From an uncultured Bacteroides sp. (lineage in GTDB: Bacteria > Bacteroidota > Bacteroidia > Bacteroidales > Bacteroidaceae), in NCBI RefSeq assembly GCF_963678845.1, contig NZ_OY787464.1:1302001-1366000 (forward strand): DNA of 64,000 nt, written 5' to 3'. The notes beneath the pieces are model-generated. The model did not search any database, was not told the origin of the DNA, and was given only the letters and a program-made list of their open reading frames with translations. Both the position numbers and the translations under genes were made by a program. Shown here piece after piece: positions 34,610 to 43,136 of the stretch; within the stretch, counting starts at the first letter, position 1; every line of letters begins with the position of its first letter.

Positions 34610-35572
34610 TTACATATTCGAAGTTCCAGCATTTACTACTGGTTGAGCAGCCTCATCGGCACAAAGTACAACCAACAGATTGCTTACCATTGCGGCCTTT
34701 TTATCTTCATCAAGTGTTACAATTTTCTCTTCAGACAGCTTTGTGAGCGCCATCTTCACCATAGAAACCGCACCTTCCACAATCTTTTCCCGCGCTGAAA
34801 TAATGGCGGATGCCTGTTGGCGGCGAAGCATTACTGCCGCAATCTCAGGAGCATACGCAAGATAGTTGAGACGCGCCTCAACAACTTCCATTCCTGCCAT
34901 AGCCAAACGTTCATTCAGCTTTTGCTCCAGTTGAGTATTGATTTCTTCTCCTCCTGAGCGAAGTGTCAATCCACTAATATCTCCTTCATTATCATCATAA
35001 GCATACTGTCCGGCCACCTGGCGAAGGGCAGCATCACTCTGAATTTTCACAAAGTTCTCGAATGCAGTCATCCTTCCGGCCACTGTGTGTCCTACAGTTG
35101 CAGTATTGGCAGGCGTCCCAGAAGCTGCCTCGGCCAAAGTCTGGGAATCAATCTCGAACATAGCCTTATAGGTATCCTTAAGTTTCCATACCAAAACTAA
35201 ACCAATCATTATTGGATTACCAGTTTTATCATTCACTTTGATGGGTTTAACGTCGAGATTTCTTGCACGCAGTGAAAGTTTCTTCTTATCCAGAAAAGGA
35301 TTGACCCAGAAAAAACCAGTTTGTTTGAATGTTCCTTTGTATTTTCCAAAAAAGACCATAGCTCTTGCCTGATTGGGTTCCAGTTGCATAAAGCCTCCAA
35401 AAATAAAGAAACTGGTTATGAGACCTATTACACCAAGAACTATTCCAGGAACTTTAAAAGTTTCATAAAGAAAAAACAAAATTACACAAGCTGCAATCAA
35501 GATAAAATTAAAGAAAAGCATAAAGAAACCGTTAGCTTTAAAGCCTTTAAAGTCAAATTCTTTTTCCCCCAT
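34610..35572 (-). CDS. SPFH/Band 7 domain protein
   Basis: A 320-residue membrane protein: two adjacent hydrophobic segments (about 15-60), then an SPFH domain (about 65-270) with LEPNQARAMVFFGKYKGTFKQ and RNLDVKPIKVNDKTGNPI. The C-terminal helix ends AAQPVVNAGTSNM. Members scaffold membrane microdomains and often act with proteases. It precedes the hydrolase on the same strand; no NfeD-like partner is seen. Confidence 0.9.
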   Translation of the reverse strand: MGEKEFDFKGFKANGFFMLFFNFILIAACVILFFLYETFKVPGIVLGVIGLITSFFIFGGFMQLEPNQARAMVFFGKYKGTFKQTGFFWVNPFLDKKKLSLRARNLDVKPIKVNDKTGNPIMIGLVLVWKLKDTYKAMFEIDSQTLAEAASGTPANTATVGHTVAGRMTAFENFVKIQSDAALRQVAGQYAYDDNEGDISGLTLRSGGEEINTQLEQKLNERLAMAGMEVVEARLNYLAYAPEIAAVMLRRQQASAIISAREKIVEGAVSMVKMALTKLSEEKIVTLDEDKKAAMVSNLLVVLCADEAAQPVVNAGTSNM

Positions 35573-35722
35573 AGTAGTCCAGTATTAATAAGTACTTAGT
35601 TAGACTTGCAAATATTGTTTAAAAAAATTAAGATAAACAAATATATTAAACTAATTCATAAGGGTCATTAACATCATTTATCTAATTAGCTAAGTTCTTC
35701 TTTCAGTATATATTTTACTATT

Positions 35723-35800
35723 GGTCTACCTCTTTTATATCAAAGAGTAGAGCTTATTATATTTAAATCTACACTTTATAAATATTAGGTGTACACATTA
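35723..35800. repeat. About-22-bp-period island 4 (TCTAC/GTAGA/TGTAC cores)
   Basis: Cores TCTAC at 35725, GTAGA at 35747, TCTAC at 35768 and TGTAC at 35790 are 22, 21 and 22 bp apart, with alternating orientation of the first pair. 35768-35800 resembles 58080-58114 (TCTACACTTTATA shared, then AGTGTACAC-like). Confidence 0.6.
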
Positions 35801-35936
35801 GCACAAAGATATACTGAATAAAAAGGTTAGCTATAGTTAAGAAAGGTATTAAGTTTCCTGAAAGAATTTATAACAGTAAGCTCTAAATAAAAAGAAACAG
35901 TACTTAGGTTTAGAGGATATAAACATCTGAAAAAGA

Positions 35937-36023
35937 AGAAGAGCCTTATTTATTGTCTCTTTAACCAGGTGTTTTTTTTCACTAAACTAACTGGACAAAA
36001 AGAAAAATAAATAAGACTCTTCT
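35937..36023 (-). terminator. Long inverted repeat, possible terminator of the barrel gene
   Basis: 18-bp stem with one mismatch (35937-35954 with 36006-36023) around 51 nt that can itself fold (CCAG/CTGG). On the minus strand it begins 24 nt after the barrel gene stop and TTCTTTTT follows. The large loop is unusual for a terminator. Confidence 0.45.
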
Positions 36024-36046
36024 ATTAAATAACCTATACTGTTATT

Positions 36047-36547
36047 TTAAAGTTTAATTGTAAGGCCTATTTTCCCTCCATTAAACTCGTTTCCGCCACC
36101 AATTTCAAGATTTACACCTATTTTGTTGTTAAAATAATAACGACCGCCAACCTGCGCTCCTAGTCCCAATCCGGTTGTATGGCTACCATCATAGTCATGA
36201 GGGGAGTTCCATATATAAAAGCCCACGTTTAGCCCTGCATAAAAATCCCAATTTCTAGGAATATTAAGAAGATTGTTGAAATGTAAGTTACCGTTTCCTG
36301 AGAGACCAATGGAATTAAGATGATAATCATAATCGTGCCAGTACTCATTATAAGAGCGGTAAGAGAGTTCACCTCCAATTGTAAAATCGCGACTCACGGC
36401 GTGATCAATACCAACATAGACCGGCAAACCGTAATCAGAAAGCCCAACACCCACATTAAACTGGTTTCGGCCTACTGAAAGAGCGTTCTGAGCATAAGTA
36501 ACTGAGACTAATAACATCAGTCCCAAAGATAAAAATAATTTTTTCAT
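36047..36547 (-). CDS. Small outer-membrane beta-barrel protein
   Basis: A 166-residue protein with a signal peptide (to residue 19, TYAQ). The rest alternates hydrophobic and polar residues with many Gly, Tyr and Asn, as in 8-strand barrels (OmpX/OmpW-like), e.g. FNVGVGLSDYGLPVYVG and NLEIGGGNEF, and ends with an aromatic/aliphatic terminal strand (KIGLTIKL). Probably an outer-membrane porin-like or adhesin-like protein of unknown role. No neighbour on the same transcript. Confidence 0.75.
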   Translation of the reverse strand: MKKLFLSLGLMLLVSVTYAQNALSVGRNQFNVGVGLSDYGLPVYVGIDHAVSRDFTIGGELSYRSYNEYWHDYDYHLNSIGLSGNGNLHFNNLLNIPRNWDFYAGLNVGFYIWNSPHDYDGSHTTGLGLGAQVGGRYYFNNKIGVNLEIGGGNEFNGGKIGLTIKL

Positions 36548-36725
36548 TGTCTTTACATTTATTTAGTTCTATACTTATAGAACCAAAAGCAAGTTCATTA
36601 TTACTGATCTAGACTATACTTTTATACATCTTTAACAATATAAAGAGGCCAAAGATTCTTGTTTCTCGCAGTATTTAAAAAGAATTAATTCACCAAATCA
36701 CCCTTTGCTTTCACGCAATAAATCT

Positions 36726-36733
36726 TATCTTTG
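36726..36733 (+). promoter_or_regulatory. -7 promoter box for the helicase operon (TATCTTTG)
   Basis: Exact consensus, 23 nt before the GTG at 36756. It lies inside a longer ORF starting with TTG at 36705, so that start cannot be used from this promoter. Confidence 0.7.
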
Positions 36734-36755
36734 TAATTTACTAAAACGTTTGAAC

Positions 36756-38768
36756 GTGAAATTTACCATCGACACCGATAACAAAGAGTTTCAGGATGCA
36801 CTGAATTTAATCCAATATACCCGGCAATCAGTCTTTCTAACTGGAAAGGCGGGTACAGGAAAGTCCACGTTCCTGAAGTATATTTGTGAAAATATCCGCA
36901 AGAAGCATGTAGTTCTTGCTCCAACAGGTATTGCTGCAATCAATGCGGGCGGCAGTACACTTCACAGTTTCTTCAAACTCCCTTTTTATCCTCTCCTACC
37001 CGATGATCCTAATTTCAGCCTTCAGGGCGGACGAATTCACGAATTCCTGAAATATCGCTCTGCTCACCGCAAACTTATCAAGGAAATTGAGCTGGTAATC
37101 ATTGACGAGATCTCAATGGTACGGGCAGATATTATCGACTTTGTGGATCGTGTGCTGAGAATTTATTCAAATAACATGAGGGAACCGTTTGGCGGTAAGC
37201 AAATTCTGCTGGTGGGTGATGTTTATCAGCTGGAACCGGTTATAAAGAATGACGAACGTGAGATTCTAAATCGTTTTTATCCTTCGCCCTTTTTCTTCTC
37301 GGCAAGGGTCTTTAATGAAATTGACCTGGTATCTATTGAACTAACAAAGGTTTACCGACAGACTGATAAGGTATTTGTGAGCGTGCTGGACCATATACGG
37401 AACAATACTGCCGGAGCTGCCGATCTGCAACTGCTCAATACCCGATACAACACCCGCATTGAGGAATCGGAAGAAGATATGTACATCACTCTTGCTACGC
37501 GACGGGATAATGTAGATTTCATCAACGAAAAGAAACTGGCCGAATTGCCCGGTGATCCTGTGATATTTAAAGGAGAGATTACCGGAGATTTCCCTGAAAG
37601 CAGTCTGCCTACACAGAAAGATTTAGTGCTTAAAGTAGGCGCGCAGATTATATTCATCAAGAATGATTACGAACGTCGCTGGGTAAACGGCACCATTGGA
37701 GTAATATCTGGCATCGACGAAGAGGGAACCATCTACGTACTTACCGACGACGGAAAAGAATGTGATGTGAATAAAGACTCGTGGCGCAACATACGTTACG
37801 TATACAACGAAAAAGAAAAAAGGATAGAAGAAGAAGAGCTGGGAGCTTTTATGCAATATCCAATCCGATTGGCATGGGCCATCACCGTACATAAAAGTCA
37901 GGGCCTCACCTTCAGCAGAGTAGTAGTAGACTTTAGTGGAGGTGTTTTTGCCGGAGGGCAGGCATATGTGGCCCTAAGCCGGTGCACTTCTCTGGAAGGA
38001 ATTCAGCTAAAGAAGCAGATTTCCCGCGGAGATATATTCGTGAGACAGGAAATTGTGGACTTTGCCGGACGATTTAATAACCAGTTAGCCATAGAGAAAG
38101 CATTGAAGCAGGCTCAGGCCGATATTCAGTATGCGGAAGCTGTCAAGCAATTTGATAAGGGAAACTTTGATGAGTTTCTTGAACAATTCTTTTTAGCAAT
38201 TCATTCCCGATACGACATAGAAAAGCCTATCGTAAAAAGATTTATACGCAAAAAGTTGGGAATAATAAACAAATTGAAGGAGGAAAACGTTGCTATAAAA
38301 AGGAAAATGGAAATTCAGAGAGAAAGTCTGAGAAAATATGCAAAGGAATACTATGTTATGGGAAACCAATGTATCACTCAGGCTCATGATCTTCGTGCTG
38401 CCTTGGCAAATTATGATAAAGCATTGGAACTGGATCCAAGAATGGTAGACGCATGGGTAAGAAAAGGATTGACTCTATTTGAAGAACAGAAAACGACCGA
38501 AGCAATGGAATGTCTCAATGAAGCCGTAAAACTTAGTCCAAGATCATTCAAGCCCAGATACAATCGTGGAAAGATGCGCCTGGAAATGAATCATACAGAC
38601 GAAGCTATTTCTGATCTTGAAAAGGCATGTGACATAAAGCCAGGACACGAAAAATCGCACGAACTGCTGGGGGATGCTTATGCAAGACTAGGAGAAGAAG
38701 AAAAAGCAGCAATACACTGGCGAATAGCTGAAGAAATAAAAAAGGAAAAAGATAATTCAAGTAACTAA
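36756..38768 (+). CDS. PIF1/RecD2-like superfamily 1 helicase with C-terminal TPRs
   Basis: A 670-residue protein. Walker A GKAGTGKST at about 30-38, Walker B IIDEISMV near 117, and the C-terminal helicase motif AITVHKSQGLTFSRVVVDF with YVALSRCTS (about 375-425) define a 5'-3' SF1B DNA helicase fold. The last 140 residues contain about three tetratricopeptide repeats (ALANYDKALELDPRMVDAWV and following), giving a protein-binding tail. The GTG at 36756 is chosen because it is the first in-frame start after the promoter box and homology begins there. Leads an operon with the AsmA-like and YciO-like genes (gaps of 12 and 15 nt). Confidence 0.88.
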   Translation: MKFTIDTDNKEFQDALNLIQYTRQSVFLTGKAGTGKSTFLKYICENIRKKHVVLAPTGIAAINAGGSTLHSFFKLPFYPLLPDDPNFSLQGGRIHEFLKYRSAHRKLIKEIELVIIDEISMVRADIIDFVDRVLRIYSNNMREPFGGKQILLVGDVYQLEPVIKNDEREILNRFYPSPFFFSARVFNEIDLVSIELTKVYRQTDKVFVSVLDHIRNNTAGAADLQLLNTRYNTRIEESEEDMYITLATRRDNVDFINEKKLAELPGDPVIFKGEITGDFPESSLPTQKDLVLKVGAQIIFIKNDYERRWVNGTIGVISGIDEEGTIYVLTDDGKECDVNKDSWRNIRYVYNEKEKRIEEEELGAFMQYPIRLAWAITVHKSQGLTFSRVVVDFSGGVFAGGQAYVALSRCTSLEGIQLKKQISRGDIFVRQEIVDFAGRFNNQLAIEKALKQAQADIQYAEAVKQFDKGNFDEFLEQFFLAIHSRYDIEKPIVKRFIRKKLGIINKLKEENVAIKRKMEIQRESLRKYAKEYYVMGNQCITQAHDLRAALANYDKALELDPRMVDAWVRKGLTLFEEQKTTEAMECLNEAVKLSPRSFKPRYNRGKMRLEMNHTDEAISDLEKACDIKPGHEKSHELLGDAYARLGEEEKAAIHWRIAEEIKKEKDNSSN

Positions 38769-38780
38769 GACACAGACATT

Positions 38781-41480
38781 ATGAATCAAAAATCAAAGAA
38801 AAATTTAAAAATTACAGGCATTGTAATTGTATGTCTTCTGGCACTGATGGCAATACTTCCTTATGCTTTTAGGGGAAAGATAGAGAAGATTGTTGTAGTA
38901 GAAGGTAATAAAATGCTGAATGCAAAGTTTGGATTTGAGGATCTGAATATTAGTTTATTCAAGAACTTCCCCAAAGCATCCATTACCCTCAATGATTTCT
39001 ATATTAAGGGAGTAGATGAGTTTGCCAACGATACTCTGGTAAAGGCCGGTGAAGCAACTGTAGCGATTGATCTTTTCTCCTTATTTGGCAATAGTGGCTA
39101 TAATGTTTCCAAAATAAACCTGTCAGACGCTTATGTAAAAGCCATTGTGCTGGAAAACGGAAAAGTAAACTGGGATATTATGAAACCAGACACCACAGCA
39201 AAAACGGCAGAAACAGAAGCAGCTAAGCCATTTAAAATTAAACTCAAAAACCTTACTGCCGATAATTTAAACATTATCTACGATGATCGTCAAGGGAAAA
39301 TGTATGCTTCTGTCAATCATTTAAATGCAAAATGTTCCGGTGACCTGACAGCAGATCTCACTACACTGAAAATAAAAGCTGAGAGCAAAGCATTAACATT
39401 TAAGATGGGAAACATCCCTTACATTAAAGATGCAGTTGTCTCTGCCGATATGGATCTGGAAGCCGACCTTGCTCACAGTAAATATACATTTAAAGACAAC
39501 GTTTTCCAACTTAATGCTATTAAAACCAGCGTAAACGGATGGGTGGCAATGCTGAAAAACGGAATGGATATGGACTTAAAGCTTAACACAAACGAAGTTG
39601 GCTTTAAAGATGTTCTGTCTCTGATACCGGCCATTTATGCAAAAGATTTTGAAAGTATTAAAACCACTGGTGCTGTTTCACTTTCGGCAAGTGCAAAAGG
39701 TATTATGTTGGGCGATACATTGCCTGCTTTCAATGCAAACATGGTGGTAAAGAACGCAACATTCAAATATCCGTCTCTTCCTGCGGGCGTAGACCAAATA
39801 AATATCAATGCAAGTGTGAAAAATCCGGGGGGTAGTGCAGACCTCACAGAGGTAAACATTAATCCGTTCAGTTTCCGCATGGCAGGTAATCCGTTTAGTC
39901 TCACAGCCATAGTTAAGACACCTGTCAGTGATCCTGATGTAAAAGGAAGTGCTAAAGGAACACTGAATCTGGGAATGATTAAACAAGTATATCCTCTGGA
40001 AGAAGGCATGAAACTGAATGGCATTATCTCGGCAGATGTGAATATGGCCGGGCGAATGTCATACGTAGAAAAAGAACAATATGAAAAGTTTCAGGCTTCA
40101 GGTTCTCTGAAATTATCAAATATGATTCTGAAGATGAAAGATATGAAGGACGTAAATATCCAAAGATCGACCTTTACTTTTACTCCGAGATATCTCAATC
40201 TGAGCGAAACTACAGTTAAGATTGGCAAGAATGACATTACTGCCGACTGTAAGCTGGAGAATTACATTGGATATGTATTAAAGAACAAAACTATTAAAGG
40301 CACAATGAATATAAAGTCTAACTACTTCAATCTGAACGACTTTATGACAAGCGCCCCAACTACAGCAGGAAAAGCTGCAGGAAAAACAGCGACAACAACC
40401 GCTAAAACAACAAGTACTGTCACATCGGCTCTTGAGATTCCTAAGAATATCGACTTTAATATGAATGCCAGCATGAAGCAGGTGCTTTTTGATAAAATGA
40501 CATTCAATGATATGAATGGAAAACTTATTGTGAAAGATGGTAAAGTGGATATGCAGAATCTATCAATGAACACCATGGGTGGCTCGGTTGTGATGAATGG
40601 TTATTATTCCACTGCAGCAAGTGTAAAAAGTCCAGACCTGAATGCCGGATTTAAAATGAGTGGCCTTTCCTTTGCACAGGCATATAAGGAACTGGATATG
40701 GTACAAAAGATGGCACCTATCTTCGAGAATATTAAAGGAAACTTCTCCGGAAATATAAATATTACCTCTAAACTGGATAATCAAATGTCTCCCGTATTCA
40801 CATCCATGCAGGGTGCCGGTAGCATATCTACTAAAGATATCAGTCTTAGCGGCGTGAAAGTTATCGATCAGATTGCTACTGCAGTGAAGAAAGAGAATCT
40901 GAAGAATATGAAGATAAAAGATATGAAGGTGGACTTCACCATCAAAGACGGACGTGTGGCCACTAAGCCATTCGATATCAAGTTTGGTGAAACAGTACTT
41001 AACCTATCTGGAACTACCGGATTAGATCAGACTATTGATTATTCTGGAAAGGTAAAATTACCTGCTTCAACAGGCGCGTTAGCACAACTAACCACGCTTG
41101 ATCTTAAAATAGGCGGAACATTCACTTCTCCTAAAGTTTCTATTGATACAAAGAGTATGGCAAAACAGGCCATCAGCGCTGTAAAAGGCAAAGCTCTGAA
41201 TGAACTTGGAAAGAAACTAGGAGTAGATTTGGGTGATGCTCAAAAACAAAAAGATGCTTTAGTTACTAATGCGCAAAAAGCCGGAGATAAACTGGTAGCC
41301 GAAGCACAAAAACAAGCAGATGCATTGGTGGAAAAAGCCGGAGGTAACATTTTCAAAAAGCTGGCAGCGCAAAAGGCCGGAGAAGCTTTAGTGAAAGAAG
41401 CAAAAAAGCAATCAGACAACCTAGTAAAAGAAGCCGGAGATCAAGGTGACAAACTGATTGAAAAAGCAAAAAGCAAGTAA
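38781..41480 (+). CDS. AsmA family protein
   Basis: An 899-residue envelope protein with one N-terminal membrane helix (about 10-28) and a long beta-rich region. The N-terminal AsmA segment (GFEDLNISLFKNFPKASITLNDF, about 47-69) and C-terminal AsmA_2-like part (SGNINITSKLDNQ, about 650-760) fit the bridge-like lipid transport superfamily (AsmA/TamB), thought to move phospholipid between membranes. A threonine/alanine-rich linker is at about 535-555. The last 100 residues are an Ala/Lys/Gln helical repeat (AQKQADALVEKAGG, AKKQSDNLVKEAGD), probably coiled coil. Second gene of the helicase operon. Confidence 0.87.
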   Translation: MNQKSKKNLKITGIVIVCLLALMAILPYAFRGKIEKIVVVEGNKMLNAKFGFEDLNISLFKNFPKASITLNDFYIKGVDEFANDTLVKAGEATVAIDLFSLFGNSGYNVSKINLSDAYVKAIVLENGKVNWDIMKPDTTAKTAETEAAKPFKIKLKNLTADNLNIIYDDRQGKMYASVNHLNAKCSGDLTADLTTLKIKAESKALTFKMGNIPYIKDAVVSADMDLEADLAHSKYTFKDNVFQLNAIKTSVNGWVAMLKNGMDMDLKLNTNEVGFKDVLSLIPAIYAKDFESIKTTGAVSLSASAKGIMLGDTLPAFNANMVVKNATFKYPSLPAGVDQININASVKNPGGSADLTEVNINPFSFRMAGNPFSLTAIVKTPVSDPDVKGSAKGTLNLGMIKQVYPLEEGMKLNGIISADVNMAGRMSYVEKEQYEKFQASGSLKLSNMILKMKDMKDVNIQRSTFTFTPRYLNLSETTVKIGKNDITADCKLENYIGYVLKNKTIKGTMNIKSNYFNLNDFMTSAPTTAGKAAGKTATTTAKTTSTVTSALEIPKNIDFNMNASMKQVLFDKMTFNDMNGKLIVKDGKVDMQNLSMNTMGGSVVMNGYYSTAASVKSPDLNAGFKMSGLSFAQAYKELDMVQKMAPIFENIKGNFSGNINITSKLDNQMSPVFTSMQGAGSISTKDISLSGVKVIDQIATAVKKENLKNMKIKDMKVDFTIKDGRVATKPFDIKFGETVLNLSGTTGLDQTIDYSGKVKLPASTGALAQLTTLDLKIGGTFTSPKVSIDTKSMAKQAISAVKGKALNELGKKLGVDLGDAQKQKDALVTNAQKAGDKLVAEAQKQADALVEKAGGNIFKKLAAQKAGEALVKEAKKQSDNLVKEAGDQGDKLIEKAKSK

Positions 41481-41495
41481 ATAATATATTATGTA

Positions 41496-42110
41496 ATGCT
41501 AATTAAATTATACGAAAAGAACAATAACCCGAAGGATATAGAACAAATTGTTCAGGTCCTCCGTGACGGAGGAGTAGTTATCTACCCCACGGATACTGTG
41601 TACGCCATTGGTTGTCACGCTTTACAAGTCCGTGCGGTAGAAAATATTTGCCGTATAAAGGACATTGACCCTAAGAAGAAGAGTCTTTCCATTATTTGTT
41701 ATGACCTGAGCAATATCAGTGAATATGCAAAAGTAGAGAACTCTATCTTCAAGCTAATGAAGCGAAACCTGCCCGGACCTTTTACTTTTATCCTGAGTGC
41801 CGGCAGCAAGCTTCCAAAAATATTCAAGAACAGAAAAGAAGTTGGCATTCGTGTACCCGATAATCATATTATCCGGGAAATATGCAGGCAACTTGAGGCG
41901 CCGATATTAACAACAACTATTCCATGGAACGAGAAGGAGGATATTGAGTACCTTACTACGCCCGAATTGATAGACGAAAAATTTGGCAATGAAGTAGATT
42001 TAGTTGTTGACGGAGGAATTGGAGGAATTGAACCTTCCACAATTGTGGACTGTACTTCTGGCGAGGCAGAAATAGTACGTCAGGGAAAAGGCATTCTTGA
42101 GGAAGCATAA
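41496..42110 (+). CDS. Sua5/YciO/YrdC family protein (YciO-like)
   Basis: A 204-residue protein of the YrdC fold. GGVVIYPTDTVYAIGCHAL (about 25-43), KKKSLSIICYDLSNISEYA and GIRVPDNHIIREI are seen. The overall layout is closer to E. coli YciO than to TsaC. TsaC/Sua5 makes threonylcarbamoyl-AMP for tRNA t6A37; YciO proteins have the same fold with a less certain or weaker activity, so I leave the symbol blank. Last gene of the helicase-AsmA operon. Confidence 0.85.
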   Translation: MLIKLYEKNNNPKDIEQIVQVLRDGGVVIYPTDTVYAIGCHALQVRAVENICRIKDIDPKKKSLSIICYDLSNISEYAKVENSIFKLMKRNLPGPFTFILSAGSKLPKIFKNRKEVGIRVPDNHIIREICRQLEAPILTTTIPWNEKEDIEYLTTPELIDEKFGNEVDLVVDGGIGGIEPSTIVDCTSGEAEIVRQGKGILEEA

Positions 42111-42230
42111 ATACTTTGCATATATTAAAACCAGGAAAGCAAAAAAGAAACAGAAAAAATAATCCATATAAGCATAACTGTGCTTATTAACAGATAATAT
42201 TTTTACCGACCAAATTTAATATAATAGAAA

Positions 42231-42272
42231 AGTCCCGCCATTTACCCTTATGTATAGGTAAATGGCGGGACT
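42231..42272 (-). terminator. Terminator of nagB
   Basis: Perfect 16-bp stem AGTCCCGCCATTTACC / GGTAAATGGCGGGACT with a 10-nt loop, then TTTTCTATTAT on the minus strand. It can also stop the facing plus-strand operon. Confidence 0.93.
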
Positions 42273-42289
42273 CCTTTATTCTAAGTTAA

Positions 42290-43108
42290 TTACTTATTCT
42301 TAAGTAAAATTTCAGGATCCAGATTATCAGCTTCAATATCCTTGAAATAGCGGTAAGTAGCTACTTTTAATTCATCAGCGGCAGCATCGTCACAAACAAT
42401 AATTCCTTTTTCGTGAAGTTGAAGTGCGCTGATAGTCCACATTTGAGTGATAGCACCTTCAACGGCATGATATAAAGCACGAGCTTTGCTATGTCCATTA
42501 ACAATAATAAGAACTTCTTTTGCAGAAAGAACAGTTCCCACGCCCACCGTTAAAGATGTCTTTGGAACTTTATTCACATCATTATCAAAGAAACGTGAGT
42601 TTGCAATAATTGTATCGGTAGTCAGTGTTTTTACTCTGGTACGAGAAGTTAATGAAGATCCCGGTTCATTGAATGCAATGTGGCCATCAGGACCAATTCC
42701 ACCTAGGAAAAGGTCTATACCACCATATTCTCTGATTTTTTCTTCGTAACGAACACATTCAGCTTCAAGATCTGCAGCATTACCATTAAGGATGTTCACA
42801 TTACCGGGAACAATGTCTACATGATGGAAGAAATTGTTCCACATAAATGAGTAGTAACTTTCAGGATGATCCTTAGGCAGTCCTACGTATTCATCCATAT
42901 TAAATGTAACTACATTCTTAAAAGAAACAAGTCCTTTCTTATACAAATCAATCAATGCTTTATACATTCCAAGAGGAGAAGATCCTGTTGGCAGGCCAAG
43001 AACAAAAGGTTTCTCAGCTGTTGGACAAGCCTTATTAATTTTTGCTGCAACATAACTAGCAGCCCATTGTGATATTTTCTGATAATCAGGTTGAATGATT
43101 AGTCTCAT
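42290..43108 (-). CDS. nagB: Glucosamine-6-phosphate deaminase
   Basis: Converts glucosamine 6-phosphate to fructose 6-phosphate and ammonia in amino-sugar breakdown. A 272-residue protein, like E. coli NagB (266). LGLPTGSSPLGMY (38-50, phosphate loop), FNMDEYVGL with catalytic Asp72, and GGIGPDGHIAFNEPGSS with the catalytic His and Glu are all intact. It follows the flavodiiron gene by 28 nt; a shared transcript is possible though the functions differ. Confidence 0.97.
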   Translation of the reverse strand: MRLIIQPDYQKISQWAASYVAAKINKACPTAEKPFVLGLPTGSSPLGMYKALIDLYKKGLVSFKNVVTFNMDEYVGLPKDHPESYYSFMWNNFFHHVDIVPGNVNILNGNAADLEAECVRYEEKIREYGGIDLFLGGIGPDGHIAFNEPGSSLTSRTRVKTLTTDTIIANSRFFDNDVNKVPKTSLTVGVGTVLSAKEVLIIVNGHSKARALYHAVEGAITQMWTISALQLHEKGIIVCDDAAADELKVATYRYFKDIEADNLDPEILLKNK

Positions 43109-43136
43109 AACAATGTTGTTTTAGATTATAATTTAA

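Larger units (their letters stand above)
35573..36046. other. Intergenic stretch between the SPFH and barrel genes
   Basis: 474 nt without a gene. It contains repeat island 4 (35723-35800) and a long inverted repeat (35937-36023). The remainder is A+T-rich. Confidence 0.6.

Noticed and set aside
36705..36755. TTG start for the helicase
   Set aside because: Upstream of the consensus promoter box at 36726, so not in the transcript from that promoter.
39635..40024. 129-codon minus-strand ORF inside the AsmA-like gene
   Set aside because: Antisense shadow of a conserved frame, with no recognisable domain.
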